64,000 bases of DNA from Paracoccaceae bacterium (GCA_033344815.1 JAWPMR010000001.1:3024136-3088135); one strand, 5' to 3'; counted from the first letter of the stretch, positions 18,854-28,107 are shown. Notes: generated by a model from the sequence alone, not told the origin. A program made the numbers and translations.

Positions 18854-20482
18854 ATGGTTTTTGTTCCTACGGTTTTTGGCTCCGGCCTTGCCGGTTATTC
18901 TTTTGTTACCCGTACGCGTGAAACCCAGCAGAGTCTTTTTGAACAAAACCCTCTCATTACACGGGAAACAACTCAGTTTTCCGAACGCATCAAGGACATT
19001 CAAACCTCTGATGAACTGATGGCTGACAGGACACTTCTCAAAGTGGCCTTGGGTGCATTTGGTCTTGACGATGACCTCAACAACCGCGCCTTCATCCAGA
19101 GGATTCTTGATTCTGACCTGGATGACTCGACTTCATTAGCCAATCGACTGGCTGACAAACGCTACTTCGCATTTGCAGAAGCTTTTAATTTCGCTGGCGA
19201 AGGTGGTGCGCGCCCACCCGCAGCAGCGACACCGGACGAACTGTCATCTAGACTGGCGGCGCTTGGATCAGCAGACGATCTTCTAGGGGATCCGTCTTTG
19301 CTCAGGGCATCTCTGGAAAAGTTTGGATTGGGTAATAACGTCTCCAACACATATTTTTTAAAGCAAGTATTGGAGTCCGATCTGTCTGATCCAAATTCGT
19401 TTGCTAACAGAATGCCGGATGAGCGTCTCGTTGATTTTGCGGAAACCTTCAATTTCTTCGAGAAAGCGCAAGACGCCAGCAAGCTCGATGGCATCATCGA
19501 CAGTTTCTCCGGCGAACTTGACGAGATTTCGACCGCGGCCGAGCTTTTGGAGGCTCCAGAACTTTTGGATAAGGCAATGCAAGTCTTTGGTTTAGACAAT
19601 GTCTATACCGACAGTTTTTTAACGGACGTCTTGGAGTCAGATTTAAATGATGAGGCATCTTTTGCGAACACACTCGACGATGAGAGGTTCGCTCTACTGG
19701 CCGGCGCTTTCAACCTTAACACACCCCAGTTGGATGGAAATCAAGACCCCATTACCGATGAAGACGGAAATATTGTGTACCAAACAGGTAAGCTGAATAT
19801 TCTTGTTAATGCCGCGCAGGCAGTCGAAGGTCCGCTCGACACACCCGAAGATGTGATGGACGCCGATGACCTGCGGGATGCCACGTTAGACCTTTTTGGG
19901 TTCAGCCAGACATTAGCTTCTAAAGACCTGCTGGAGAGGGTCCTCAATTCAGATCCTGACAGTTCGACTTCTCTGGTACAATCTCTTTCGGATGATCGTT
20001 ACCGAGATATTTTCAGTCTGTTCAGTTTTAAAACACCTGACGCCACAAGAACATATCCTCAAGAATTCGTTGATCAGGTCACTCAGAATTATCTGGACCG
20101 GCAATTCGAAATTGAAATTGGTGAACGCGATCCTGCCATGCGGATTGCCTTGTCCCTTGAGCGCGAATTGGATCAGGTAATCAATGCATCCAGCAGCAAC
20201 GACGCAAACTGGTTTTCAATAATGGCTTCGCCACCTCTGCGCCAGGTCTTTGAAGGGGCACTCAGGCTTCCTGAAAGCTTCGGTAGCATTGACATAGATC
20301 AACAACTAAGTGTGTTTAAAGATCGGTCGGAAAGTTTTTTTGGCACAAGCGACGTCAAAGAGTTTTCAGACACAGATAAGCTTGATGAATTGAGGCAAAG
20401 CTATTTGATTGCCAGCAGCGCTCAATCTTCGTCTACCCAATCCAGTGCCAGCCTCGCTTCTATCATCCTTTCCAACTTCTAA
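18854..20482 (+). CDS. DUF1217 (flagellar-associated) repeat protein
   Basis: A 542-residue protein whose N terminus (PTVFGSGLAGYSFVTRT) and repeated units match DUF1217, a family found in flagellar loci of Rhodobacterales. Four units of about 60-70 residues occur at roughly 52-113, 140-201, 228-289 and 318-378. Each has LL..P.LL, F(G)LD, a VL(E/D)SDL core, SFAN or SLAN and a DER(F/Y) then FNF end. ATG 18854 is preferred over an upstream TTG that would add 12 residues, although the ribosome site is weak. No other flagellar gene is in the window. Confidence 0.8.
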   Translation: MVFVPTVFGSGLAGYSFVTRTRETQQSLFEQNPLITRETTQFSERIKDIQTSDELMADRTLLKVALGAFGLDDDLNNRAFIQRILDSDLDDSTSLANRLADKRYFAFAEAFNFAGEGGARPPAAATPDELSSRLAALGSADDLLGDPSLLRASLEKFGLGNNVSNTYFLKQVLESDLSDPNSFANRMPDERLVDFAETFNFFEKAQDASKLDGIIDSFSGELDEISTAAELLEAPELLDKAMQVFGLDNVYTDSFLTDVLESDLNDEASFANTLDDERFALLAGAFNLNTPQLDGNQDPITDEDGNIVYQTGKLNILVNAAQAVEGPLDTPEDVMDADDLRDATLDLFGFSQTLASKDLLERVLNSDPDSSTSLVQSLSDDRYRDIFSLFSFKTPDATRTYPQEFVDQVTQNYLDRQFEIEIGERDPAMRIALSLERELDQVINASSSNDANWFSIMASPPLRQVFEGALRLPESFGSIDIDQQLSVFKDRSESFFGTSDVKEFSDTDKLDELRQSYLIASSAQSSSTQSSASLASIILSNF

Positions 20483-21355
20483 CATTTGCAACCAGATCAT
20501 TGCCATTCCAGTTCCTTTGCAGAGGCCCGACCAATCAGAAACCTGTTCAGATCGTAGAGAACCTCCTGTATGTGCACGGCGCGTTTCACCTGGTGTCGTT
20601 CCTGGTCGTCTGGAACTTGGCAAGCGCAAACATAAGCGACGCACCAAGCGTTACCAGAAGCAGGTGCTCAATCATCACATTCATATTGATGTCAAGTTTT
20701 TGATGCTTTGAGCGAAACATGGTGAGAAGGCATGCCGATCCGGATACACGGGAAGGCGGTCCTTTTCGAATCAATGCTGGGCAGTGGCGTACTTGGCGGG
20801 GGATGTTGCATAGTTAGGAACCCTCAAGATCTAGGACCAACACGCTCAGGCAAACCCCTTGCGGGATATTGCCGCGCAAAACCCTGCCAGGGTATGGATA
20901 ATGGCCATGCGTTCCATTTCAAGTGCCATTGGCACATTGTAGATCTCGCTGTCAGACAAGCCTAAATCAAACGTGGCAATCCTCATTTAAAAGCCAAAAT
21001 CGCAAGGTCTCGCCGCTCCGATCTGCCGGAATTCCGCCAGCTTCCAAGCTTCAAAGGTGATGTCGATCTCGAAGGGAAGCTGGGCGATTGGGACAGGTTC
21101 AGCAACTTTGCTAGACCTCGCAGTGGGCATGCGCGACAGACCCCTACGCAGCTCTCAAAAAAGCGCCAACGTATTCCGAAAAATGTCTCGCCGTTCTGTT
21201 GGTTGAGCTTTCAATTATCGGCAATGCACAGCCCAAGGAACCGCTGACCATCTACAAAGGGGTCGGACACAAAGCCCACTGACCCACGCCGATTGGCCCA
21301 TCCCACCACAAGAATGGGCCTATGCATGCTGACCTGCCCCCTGATGCTCCCTCAT
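20483..21355. other. Gene-poor region next to IS remnant
   Basis: No gene is recognised. A minus-strand frame near 20600-20690 encodes one hydrophobic segment (about 30 residues, from MNVMIEHLLLVTLG), and a plus frame near 21140-21285 ends in EPLTIYKGVGHKAH. Both lack starts and family patterns and may be gene fragments in this decay zone. Confidence 0.4.
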
Positions 21356-21778
21356 TCATAACGAGAGTCTGCAGGTCTGGTTTTCGTATTGGTCGTTGTC
21401 GGTTTGGGCAAGCGCGCCGGGCGCGGGGTCCTCAAATTGCTCAAGCGTCCGGCGCGCTTCTGCTGAGGTTTGGTTTCCGAGCGATGAGTGTGGCCTGACT
21501 TGGTTGTAGTCGTATCGCCAAAGCGCCAACTTCCTGCGGGCGTCGTCCAGGCTGTCGAACATCTCCTCATTCAAAAGCTCATCGCGCAAGCTACCGTTGA
21601 ATGACTCTATGAAGGCATTTTGCTGCGGCTTCCCTGGGTCAATGTAATGCCAGTCCACGTCGTTGTCCTTGGCCCATTTTAGGATGGCCCGACTGGTGAA
21701 CTCTGTCCCGTTATCACTGACAATGCTGGTCGGTTTAGCATAGATGCGCACCAGAGCATCCAGTTCGCGCGCCTGACA
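21356..21778 (-). mobile_element. IS3-family transposase fragment (C-terminal integrase core)
   Basis: The minus frame from about 21778 to the stop at 21356-21358 encodes the end of an OrfB transposase. It shows [18 protein letters not shown] (catalytic Asp), [19 protein letters not shown] (catalytic Glu), LRDELLNE and [12 protein letters not shown]. The N-terminal half of OrfB and all of OrfA are missing, and the frame upstream of about 21778 runs into antisense of an imuB fragment. The copy cannot move by itself. Confidence 0.85.
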
Positions 21779-22007
21779 CGCCGCGCATGCCGCAGGCGTT
21801 TCGCTGGCGCGGTCAGACGCTGGAACGGGTGCGCGCGATTGGCCCCGAACGCCTTGCCCCGGAGTGGTGGCTGGAGGATCCAAACTGGCGCAGCGGCACG
21901 CGCGATTACTGGGTGACGGATACCACGGACGGCCAGCGGCTCTGGCTGTTCTATGCGCATGGCGGGGGATGTCCTCGGGCTGGTTCTGTCAGGGGGCTTT
22001 CGCCTGA
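21766..22007 (+). pseudogene. C-terminal fragment of imuB (DNA polymerase Y-family subunit)
   Basis: The plus frame from about 21766 reads [20 protein letters not shown], then [18 protein letters not shown] and [12 protein letters not shown]. This is the conserved C terminus of ImuB, the inactive Y-family polymerase of the ImuA-ImuB-DnaE2 mutagenesis cassette. A one-base shift near 21967 moves the last residues ([12 protein letters not shown]) into another frame, ending at TGA 22005-22007. The rest of imuB and the imuA and dnaE2 genes are absent; the fragment abuts the IS3 remnant. Confidence 0.75.
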
Positions 22008-22008
22008 A

Positions 22009-22054
22009 GGTTAACGCCGCGCTTCCTGATGGGCACGAATCCTGGGTTAACGCC
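22009..22054 (+). repeat. Pair of GGTTAACGCC direct repeats
   Basis: The ten-base word GGTTAACGCC occurs at 22009-22018 and again at 22045-22054, 36 bases apart. It lies directly after the imuB fragment and before the 11-bp array. Its role is unknown. Confidence 0.5.
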
Positions 22055-22081
22055 TGTGAAACAAGGGATTTCAGCGCGGCA

Positions 22082-22125
22082 CAACCCGTACACAACCTGT
22101 ACACAAGCTGTACACCGAGTGTACG
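22082..22125 (+). repeat. Four tandem 11-bp repeats around GTACA
   Basis: Units are CAACCCGTACA (22082), CAACCTGTACA (22093), CAAGCTGTACA (22104) and the weaker CCGAGTGTACG (22115). The exact 11-base period places the GTACA cores on one face of the helix. Such phasing is typical of binding sites for a multimeric protein. No gene with a good ribosome site starts directly after it, and the following 200 bases hold no recognised gene. Confidence 0.6.
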
Positions 22126-22321
22126 CCGAAACCCGGATGAACAAGGCGCGCGGTAAGGAGTGTGACGCAGGGGTTAATGGCCGCTCAATGGACCAACCAA
22201 ACGTTGAATACAACAGGGCGAATGTCAGTTTTAACACCCGCCCTTTATCAATCTTGCTTTTGTAAAACGCACTTCAAGTGGAACACAAAGACTACGAATT
22301 CCGCAGTGCGTGCGGATAGCT

Positions 22322-22900
22322 TCAGCCACCGGTAAGCCGGCGGCGCCCAATCATGCCCAAACCAGCGATCCCAGCCAAAAATAGTGGGAACGATGCGGGG
22401 AGCGGGACTTGCGAAACAACAACTCTAACATCGATCAGATTTGCGCTCTCAATATAGCTAAAAGGCTGATCTTCGTCCGCGAAATCATATGAGCCGGTTT
22501 CTCCGTTAAATCGGTAATAAATCTCGCCGCAACATCCACGTGTTCTGACATCTAACTTGCCCATCATCGTTTCAAAGTCGAAAACAAAAAGACCTTCTTC
22601 GTAAAAATTTGTCTGAGGGGTGAAAAAGCTAACCACACTTCCTTTTACATCAAGAAAATCTATATCATCGGAGCTGAATACAAAGCCGTTTTCAACGTAA
22701 CTAAGTCTGTCGTAGTAGACATAGTAAGGTGGCTCGCCGTCATAATTCACGCCGTCCCACCAATACTCATACGCGTCGATGCTACTTTCGTTAACATCAA
22801 AAGATACCGTGATTTCAAAATCGGGCTTCAATGTTATCGCACTCGCGCTAGTCACCGTACTGAAAAATGTTAAACAGAAGAAAACAAAGCAAAGTCGCAT
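22322..22900 (-). CDS. VPLPA-CTERM sorting-signal protein (first)
   Basis: A 192-residue exported protein. It has a signal peptide (MRLCFVFFCLTFFSTVTSASA) and a C-terminal VPLPASFPLFLAGIAGLG followed by MIGRRRLTGG. This is the VPLPA motif, hydrophobic span and Arg cluster of the VPLPA-CTERM signal recognised by an exosortase-type enzyme. The middle is acidic and rich in Tyr, with no recognised domain. The protein is probably held at or released from the cell surface after sorting. It stands alone between the decay zone and paaK. Confidence 0.85.
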   Translation of the reverse strand: MRLCFVFFCLTFFSTVTSASAITLKPDFEITVSFDVNESSIDAYEYWWDGVNYDGEPPYYVYYDRLSYVENGFVFSSDDIDFLDVKGSVVSFFTPQTNFYEEGLFVFDFETMMGKLDVRTRGCCGEIYYRFNGETGSYDFADEDQPFSYIESANLIDVRVVVSQVPLPASFPLFLAGIAGLGMIGRRRLTGG

Positions 22901-23151
22901 TTTTTACCTCAGATATGATTTAACGGGTCAAAATTAACGTACTTGCTTAAAGTGCTAACGAAAACACACAGCAAAGATAGTAATATTTTTCAGCAATCGG
23001 CTTCTGAACATCACTTTGGTCAGCCATACGGCTTTTCAAAACCTCGTAGCTTGCCTTGAGTGCCCAAAACAATTGCTAAGAAAAGAAACCTTTCAAACCA
23101 CATGAAAGTCAGAGCATTAAAATCAAACCCGACTTCAAAGAAACAAAACCA

Positions 23152-24450
23152 TCACCCCTGCGCGCGACGATCCAGAATGCGGACTGCTTTGCCTTCAGAG
23201 CGTGGAACGGTGCCGGGATCGGAGACGGTGACGGCGACGCTGATGCCGATCACCTGTTTGATTTTACCCGCGAGGACCTTGCCCGGATCGGTGTCGGTCC
23301 CGCCCTCGGTGGTTTCACAATGGATGCGCATTTGATCCATCCGGTCAGGGCGTGTCAGTTCGATCTGGAAATGGGGCGCGAGGCCGGGGGTGGTCATCAG
23401 GACCTCCTCGATCTGGGTCGGGAACACGTTCACACCGCGCAGAATGATCATGTCATCAGAGCGCCCGGTGACCTTTTCCATCCGCCGCATGGTGCGCGCG
23501 GTGCCGGGCAACAGCCGCGTCAGATCGCGGGTGCGGTAGCGGATGATCGGGAAGGCCTCTTTGGTCAGTGAGGTGAAAACAAGCTCTCCCTGTTCCCCCT
23601 CTGCCACCAGCTCCCCAGTGTCCGGGTTGATGATTTCGGGGTAAAAGTGGTCCTCCCAGATGTGCAGCCCGTCTTTGCTTTCCACACATTCCATCGATAC
23701 ACCGGGACCCATCACCTCGGAAAGCCCATAAATATCAACCGCATGCATATCAAAGGCGTTTTCGATCTCTGTGCGCATGGCGTTGGTCCAGGGTTCGGCG
23801 CCAAAAATCCCCACATTGAGTGAGGAGGCGCGCGGATCGACCCCCTGCGCGGCATATTCATCCAATATGGACAGGGCATAGGAGGGCGTGACCGTGATGC
23901 CGTTGGGTTTGAAATCCTCGATCAGACGGACCTGACGGGGGGTCATACCGCCCGATATGGGCACCGTGGCAAGGCCCAGCGCATCCGCGCCAAGGTGAAT
24001 GCCAAGGCCCCCGGTAAACAACCCATAGCCATAGGCGTTGTGCAACAGATCGCCCGGTTTGAGACCGGCCGCGCGCAGCGAGCGTGCCACCACCGTGCCC
24101 CAGTGTTGCAGATCCTGCGCGGTATATCCCACCACCGTCGGCTGCCCGGTGGTGCCGGAGGAGGCGTGGATGCGTGCCACCTGTTCGCGCGGTACGGCAA
24201 ACATGCCAAAGGGGTATTGGCTGCGCAGATCGGTTTTCACCGTGAAGGGGAAGCGTGCCAGATCGCTGAGATCGTTGAGGTCATCAGGGTGGATGCCCGC
24301 CGCATCGAAACTGCGTTGGTAAAACGGCACATTGTCATAGGCATGGCGCAGGGACCATTTAAGACGCTGCGTCTGGAGCGCGGTAATTTCGTCCCGGCTG
24401 GCGATTTCGATGGGATCAAGCGTGGCGGGATCGGGAGTCAGATCTTTCAT
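23152..24450 (-). CDS. paaK: Phenylacetate-CoA ligase
   Basis: A 432-residue adenylate-forming enzyme that converts phenylacetate to phenylacetyl-CoA at the start of aerobic phenylacetate breakdown. The ATP-binding P-loop is SSGTTGQPTVVGYT (about 97-110). Later motifs are IFGAEPWTN, DIYGLSEVMGPGVSMEC, YRTRDLTRL and GRSDDMIILRGVNVFPTQIE, typical of PaaK. It overlaps the upstream thioesterase gene by four bases, so both are co-transcribed. The rest of the pathway is not in the window. Confidence 0.95.
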   Translation of the reverse strand: MKDLTPDPATLDPIEIASRDEITALQTQRLKWSLRHAYDNVPFYQRSFDAAGIHPDDLNDLSDLARFPFTVKTDLRSQYPFGMFAVPREQVARIHASSGTTGQPTVVGYTAQDLQHWGTVVARSLRAAGLKPGDLLHNAYGYGLFTGGLGIHLGADALGLATVPISGGMTPRQVRLIEDFKPNGITVTPSYALSILDEYAAQGVDPRASSLNVGIFGAEPWTNAMRTEIENAFDMHAVDIYGLSEVMGPGVSMECVESKDGLHIWEDHFYPEIINPDTGELVAEGEQGELVFTSLTKEAFPIIRYRTRDLTRLLPGTARTMRRMEKVTGRSDDMIILRGVNVFPTQIEEVLMTTPGLAPHFQIELTRPDRMDQMRIHCETTEGGTDTDPGKVLAGKIKQVIGISVAVTVSDPGTVPRSEGKAVRILDRRAQG

Positions 24451-24890
24451 CCGGTGGGGGTTCCATCTTCTGAGAAATGCTGGCCTTTGACCGTGCGTGA
24501 AAGCCCGCGAAACAGAGCGATTATCGTGCCGTCGCCCGTGGTGACGGTAACGTCATAGGTGCCGGATCGTCCGGTGCGTGAGACCTCAATTGCCGTTGCT
24601 GTCAGCCGGTCGCCGAGATGGGCAGGCGCGACGTAAGTGATCTGGTTCTGCTGCGCGATGGTCAGCTGATTGTAGCTGTTGCAGGCAAAGGCAAAGGCAG
24701 AATCCGCAAGCGTGAAGGTGAACCCGCCGTGACAGATGCCGTGCCCGTTAAGCATGTTTTGATCTACCTTCATCGTCATAACCGCATGGCCCGGCGCAAT
24801 TTCTTCAAGTGCCATGGCCAGACCTCGGCTTGCGTGGTCCTGAGCCATCATAAGGGTTGCGGATTTTTCGGCACGAGCCTGGGGGGTCAT
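24447..24890 (-). CDS. paaI: Hydroxyphenylacetyl-CoA thioesterase
   Basis: A 147-residue hotdog-fold thioesterase. HGICHGGFTFTLADSAFAFA at about 50-69 carries the PaaI active-site pattern, with Asp63 as the likely catalytic acid. It clears stalled CoA thioesters when the phenylacetate pathway is blocked, sparing free CoA. It is the first gene of the pair with paaK (ATGA overlap) and is divergent from the DUF2794 gene. Confidence 0.9.
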   Translation of the reverse strand: MTPQARAEKSATLMMAQDHASRGLAMALEEIAPGHAVMTMKVDQNMLNGHGICHGGFTFTLADSAFAFACNSYNQLTIAQQNQITYVAPAHLGDRLTATAIEVSRTGRSGTYDVTVTTGDGTIIALFRGLSRTVKGQHFSEDGTPTG

Positions 24891-25000
24891 TTCGTTTCCA
24901 AATTACACTGCGACGGCATTTTTCGTAACATGAACCGCATTGGCGGCATATTGCAAGCAGGGGGGCTTGATTTGGAACGCGAAGAGCGCAAGTCTGGGGC

Positions 25001-25348
25001 ATGAATTATCAGGTGCCTCCGCCCCACAATCTGCACCAGCTCCCGCCAGAGCAGATTGCCTTTCACCGCACGGAACTCTCGGTGATCCTGTCCATATACG
25101 GTCGTTTCGTCGCCGCCGGAGAATGGCGCGACTACGGCATTTCATGTTTACGCGAGGTGGCGATCTTTTCGGTGTTTCGACGGACGGCCGAAAACCCGAT
25201 GTATCGTATCGAAAAGCGGCCCAAGATGCGCGACAAACAGGGCATGTATTCGGTTGTGGGCATGGATGGCCAGATTCTGCGCCGAGGCCATGATCTGAAA
25301 ACCGTGCTGCGCGTGCTGGAACGCAAGCTGATCCGCGCCGTCGACTAG
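25001..25348 (+). CDS. DUF2794 family protein
   Basis: A 115-residue protein with the alphaproteobacterial DUF2794 pattern: FHRTELSVILSIYGRFVAAG, EWRDYGISCLREVAIFSVFR, then RIEKRPKMRDKQGMYSVVG and a C-terminal LKTVLRVLERKLIR. Function is unknown. Its last four bases overlap the end of the convergent NlpC/P60 gene. Confidence 0.9.
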   Translation: MNYQVPPPHNLHQLPPEQIAFHRTELSVILSIYGRFVAAGEWRDYGISCLREVAIFSVFRRTAENPMYRIEKRPKMRDKQGMYSVVGMDGQILRRGHDLKTVLRVLERKLIRAVD

Positions 25349-26121
25349 GCGCTGGGCAGGCGTTTATGCGCCGTGACCGCGCCGTCGCCCTGTTCCAGAA
25401 TGCGGGCAATGGCGTCATTGATGCCTTCCTCCGCAACGGCCATGTGACCCGCGTTTGCGTGGATGATTGTTTGCGGATCCATCACAAGCGCGACGTGGCC
25501 TTTCCAGAACAACAGATCACCACGTTCATAGGGTGTGTCCTGGGGCAGGCTGTCCCCAAGTGTGGCCTCTTGCAGGTCACTGTCCCCGGGGCATGGGATG
25601 GCGCAGGCGAGGCAGGCAAATTGCACCAGAGCCGAGCAATCCAGGCCCCAGGCAGAGTTGCCGCCCCAAAGATACGGCGTTCCAAGGAACAGCGAGGCAA
25701 TGGCAACGGGATCGGTTGCAGTGTCCGAGACACGGTGCAGATGCTGGCGCGGAATGTGGCCCAGTTCGGTCTCAACGAAGGTCGCGGTTTCCGATGAGGC
25801 CACCAACTTGCTGCCAAAGCTGAGGTTCACGCGGTCGGGCGATTTGAAATGCGGTTCACTGTAGGCTTGGGTCGACCGCGCGGTCACAACGTGGGTCGGT
25901 GTGCAGCGTGGCCCCAAAGCATCCGATTGAACATACCCGCAATAGCCGTCCTTTTCAGCGCGGGCCAGAAGCCATGAACCGTCGTGATTAAGCACCGTAA
26001 CCGGGTCACCGTAGATCAATTGACGGTCACGCGGGCCATCCGGCGAGCGGCGCAATTCCGCGATAGGCTGCGTGACCTGCATGAGTTCGGAAACTCTCAC
26101 AAGATCGGGGTCGGGTGTCAT
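25345..26121 (-). CDS. NlpC/P60 family protein with N-terminal SH3-like domain
   Basis: A 258-residue cell-wall hydrolase-like protein. Two bacterial SH3-like modules occupy about 1-130 (IAELRRSPDGPRDRQLIYGD; GYVQSDALGP), and the NlpC/P60 papain-like domain follows, with catalytic Cys in WGLDCSALVQ and His in GHVALVM. It would cleave a gamma-D-Glu-diamino-acid bond in peptidoglycan. No signal peptide is seen. ATG 26121 is chosen for the GAGGGA site eight bases upstream; ATG 26136 would overlap the preceding pepA-type stop. It forms an operon with that aminopeptidase gene. Confidence 0.85.
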   Translation of the reverse strand: MTPDPDLVRVSELMQVTQPIAELRRSPDGPRDRQLIYGDPVTVLNHDGSWLLARAEKDGYCGYVQSDALGPRCTPTHVVTARSTQAYSEPHFKSPDRVNLSFGSKLVASSETATFVETELGHIPRQHLHRVSDTATDPVAIASLFLGTPYLWGGNSAWGLDCSALVQFACLACAIPCPGDSDLQEATLGDSLPQDTPYERGDLLFWKGHVALVMDPQTIIHANAGHMAVAEEGINDAIARILEQGDGAVTAHKRLPSA

Positions 26122-26132
26122 ACGCGGGTCCC

Positions 26133-27518
26133 TCATTCTTGCGTCATGTCGTTTATTGTTTTCAACAGCGCGCGCGTGGCCTGTCCAACGCCGCCTTTCG
26201 GGCGGGCCGGAGCATCGCTTGGCTGCCAGCCATAGATGTCAAAATGCGCATAAGGAGAGCTGTCAACAAAGCGGCGCAGGAACAAGGCGGCGGTGATGGA
26301 GCCGGCGAATCCCCCCTTGGGTGCGTTGTCGAGGTCGGCGATACCCGGTTCGATCATGGCCTCATAGGGTGTGTGAAAGGGCATGCGCCAAACCGGGTCT
26401 GCCTGCGTCTGTCCGGCCTCTTCCAGCGCGGCGCAAAATGCGGCGTCGTCGCAATAATAGGGTGCCAAATCCGGTCCCACCGCAACCCGCGCGGCCCCGG
26501 TGAGTGTGGCCATGGAGACGATCAGATCGGGGTCGGTTTCCTGTGCATAGGCAAGTGCGTCGGCTAATACGAGGCGCCCTTCGGCGTCAGTATTGTTAAT
26601 CTCGACGCTCAGACCCTTGCGGGACATCAGAATGTCGCCGGGGCGAAATGCATTGCCCGCAACAGAATTTTCCACCGCAGGGATCAAAACCCGTAAGCGG
26701 ATGTTCACTCCGGTGGCCATGATCATATGCGCAAGCCCCAGGACCGCTGCAGACCCGCCCATATCCTTTTTCATCAACCCCATGGAAGCCCCGGGTTTGA
26801 GGTTCAGACCGCCTGTGTCAAAGCAAACCCCTTTGCCGACAAGAGTGATCTGAGGACCACTGTCGCCCCAGGTCATGTCGATCAGGCGCGGCGCCCGATT
26901 GGCGGCGCGTCCGACGGTATGGATCATCGGGAAGTTCTGCGCCAGCAAATCATCCCCGCTGATCACCTTGATCTCTGCGCCATGGGTTGCAGCAAGGTCG
27001 CGCGCGGCCTGCTCAAGATCATCCGGCCCCATGTCTGAGGCGGGCGTATTGATCAGATCGCGGGTCAGCGCTTCACCGCTTGCGATGGCGAAAACGGCAT
27101 GCGCATCGACGCGGGATGGCGCGACCAGACTGGCCGCCATCGCGGTCTGCGTGCGGTAGCGGTCAAAGCGATACCCTGCGAGCAACCACCCCAGAGCTTC
27201 GACGTCATGCGCATCTTCGCTCAGATCAGAGGCAATGTCATATGCACCTGTGGGGAGTTTCGCGGCCGCCGCCGCCAGATGAAACCGTCCGCGCGCCCGG
27301 GTCTCGGTTGTGCCGAACCCTGCAAGCGCCATGGCAGGCACCCCTTGCGTCCCCGGCACCACAAGAGCCTGGCCCAGAGCCCCGGTAAATCCCAGTGCTG
27401 TTACCCAATCACAAATGTAATCTGGCTGTTTTGACAGCCAGTCCTTCAGATCGGATTGCGCGATGACATGCAGCGGGAGCGCGATGTCCGAGGGTTCGGC
27501 AAAGGGGGGTAGTGACAT
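26133..27518 (-). CDS. Leucyl aminopeptidase family protein (M17)
   Basis: A 461-residue M17 metallopeptidase that removes N-terminal residues from peptides in the cytoplasm. The two-metal site and signature are clear: GKGVCFDTGGLNLKPG, MKKDMGGSAAVLG and NTDAEGRLVLADALAYA. An unrelated N-terminal domain fills about 1-150. The length fits the alphaproteobacterial type, shorter than Escherichia coli PepA. It is followed directly by the NlpC/P60 gene, a pairing that would suit peptide recycling from the cell wall, although this is inference. Confidence 0.92.
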   Translation of the reverse strand: MSLPPFAEPSDIALPLHVIAQSDLKDWLSKQPDYICDWVTALGFTGALGQALVVPGTQGVPAMALAGFGTTETRARGRFHLAAAAAKLPTGAYDIASDLSEDAHDVEALGWLLAGYRFDRYRTQTAMAASLVAPSRVDAHAVFAIASGEALTRDLINTPASDMGPDDLEQAARDLAATHGAEIKVISGDDLLAQNFPMIHTVGRAANRAPRLIDMTWGDSGPQITLVGKGVCFDTGGLNLKPGASMGLMKKDMGGSAAVLGLAHMIMATGVNIRLRVLIPAVENSVAGNAFRPGDILMSRKGLSVEINNTDAEGRLVLADALAYAQETDPDLIVSMATLTGAARVAVGPDLAPYYCDDAAFCAALEEAGQTQADPVWRMPFHTPYEAMIEPGIADLDNAPKGGFAGSITAALFLRRFVDSSPYAHFDIYGWQPSDAPARPKGGVGQATRALLKTINDMTQE

Positions 27519-27580
27519 GCAACGGGGCCTTCCACGCGAATTTGACCCAGATTAGACTGTCACGCCTGCTGCGCAAGGGA

Positions 27581-27970
27581 TCAGATTGTAATGTCCTGTA
27601 AATCCCAGATCGCGGTCAGGGATTGCTCGCCAATGCGAATGAGCCGCGCCAGTGTTGCGGCGATTGCGGGATCGTCCTCGCTGTCAATGGCGGAGATGAC
27701 ATTTCCGGCCACACGCGCCAGCACATGCATGCCGATCTGATCCGCGATCGCGATCAAGGACCGCGCACATTTGCGCAATTCGGCCATCTTGGACGCGGTA
27801 TAGAGGCGGTTGCAATGCGACAGCCGCAGCGCAAGTTCCTCCATCGCACGGCATACGACATCCTCGGCACCGGTTTCGCCAAGCTCCACGTAAAGTGCAG
27901 CAAGTCGATCCTGATCCACATGTATAGTTTCTTTCAGCCTGATCTTCAGGAACTGATCCATTTCACTCAC
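27581..27970 (-). CDS. Conserved helical protein, function unknown
   Basis: A 129-residue, largely alpha-helical, acidic protein (RLAALYVELGETGAEDVVCR; CARSLIAIADQIGMHVLARV). It has no signal or membrane segment. The gene looks genuine because the frame is clean and codon use resembles its neighbours. A second ATG at 27961 would shorten it by three residues. It is divergent from the carbonic anhydrase gene. No family could be assigned. Confidence 0.7.
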   Translation of the reverse strand: MSEMDQFLKIRLKETIHVDQDRLAALYVELGETGAEDVVCRAMEELALRLSHCNRLYTASKMAELRKCARSLIAIADQIGMHVLARVAGNVISAIDSEDDPAIAATLARLIRIGEQSLTAIWDLQDITI

Positions 27971-28107
27971 CCTTTATGCCCCCACGGCACGCGATAGATA
28001 TGGCTGTCAAATCTATCCAAAGTGTTTATACGGACCGTTGATTTCCGTCGAATTCGATGCGAATGCAGTATAGTTGCACGCCACTGCAACCACGAACGGG
28101 ACAGTTT

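Noticed and set aside
18517-18855. 112-codon minus frame with an RFEPR pattern, possible PilZ domain
   Set aside because: Its start overlaps the DUF1217 start on the other strand, no ribosome site is visible and the second PilZ motif is lacking.
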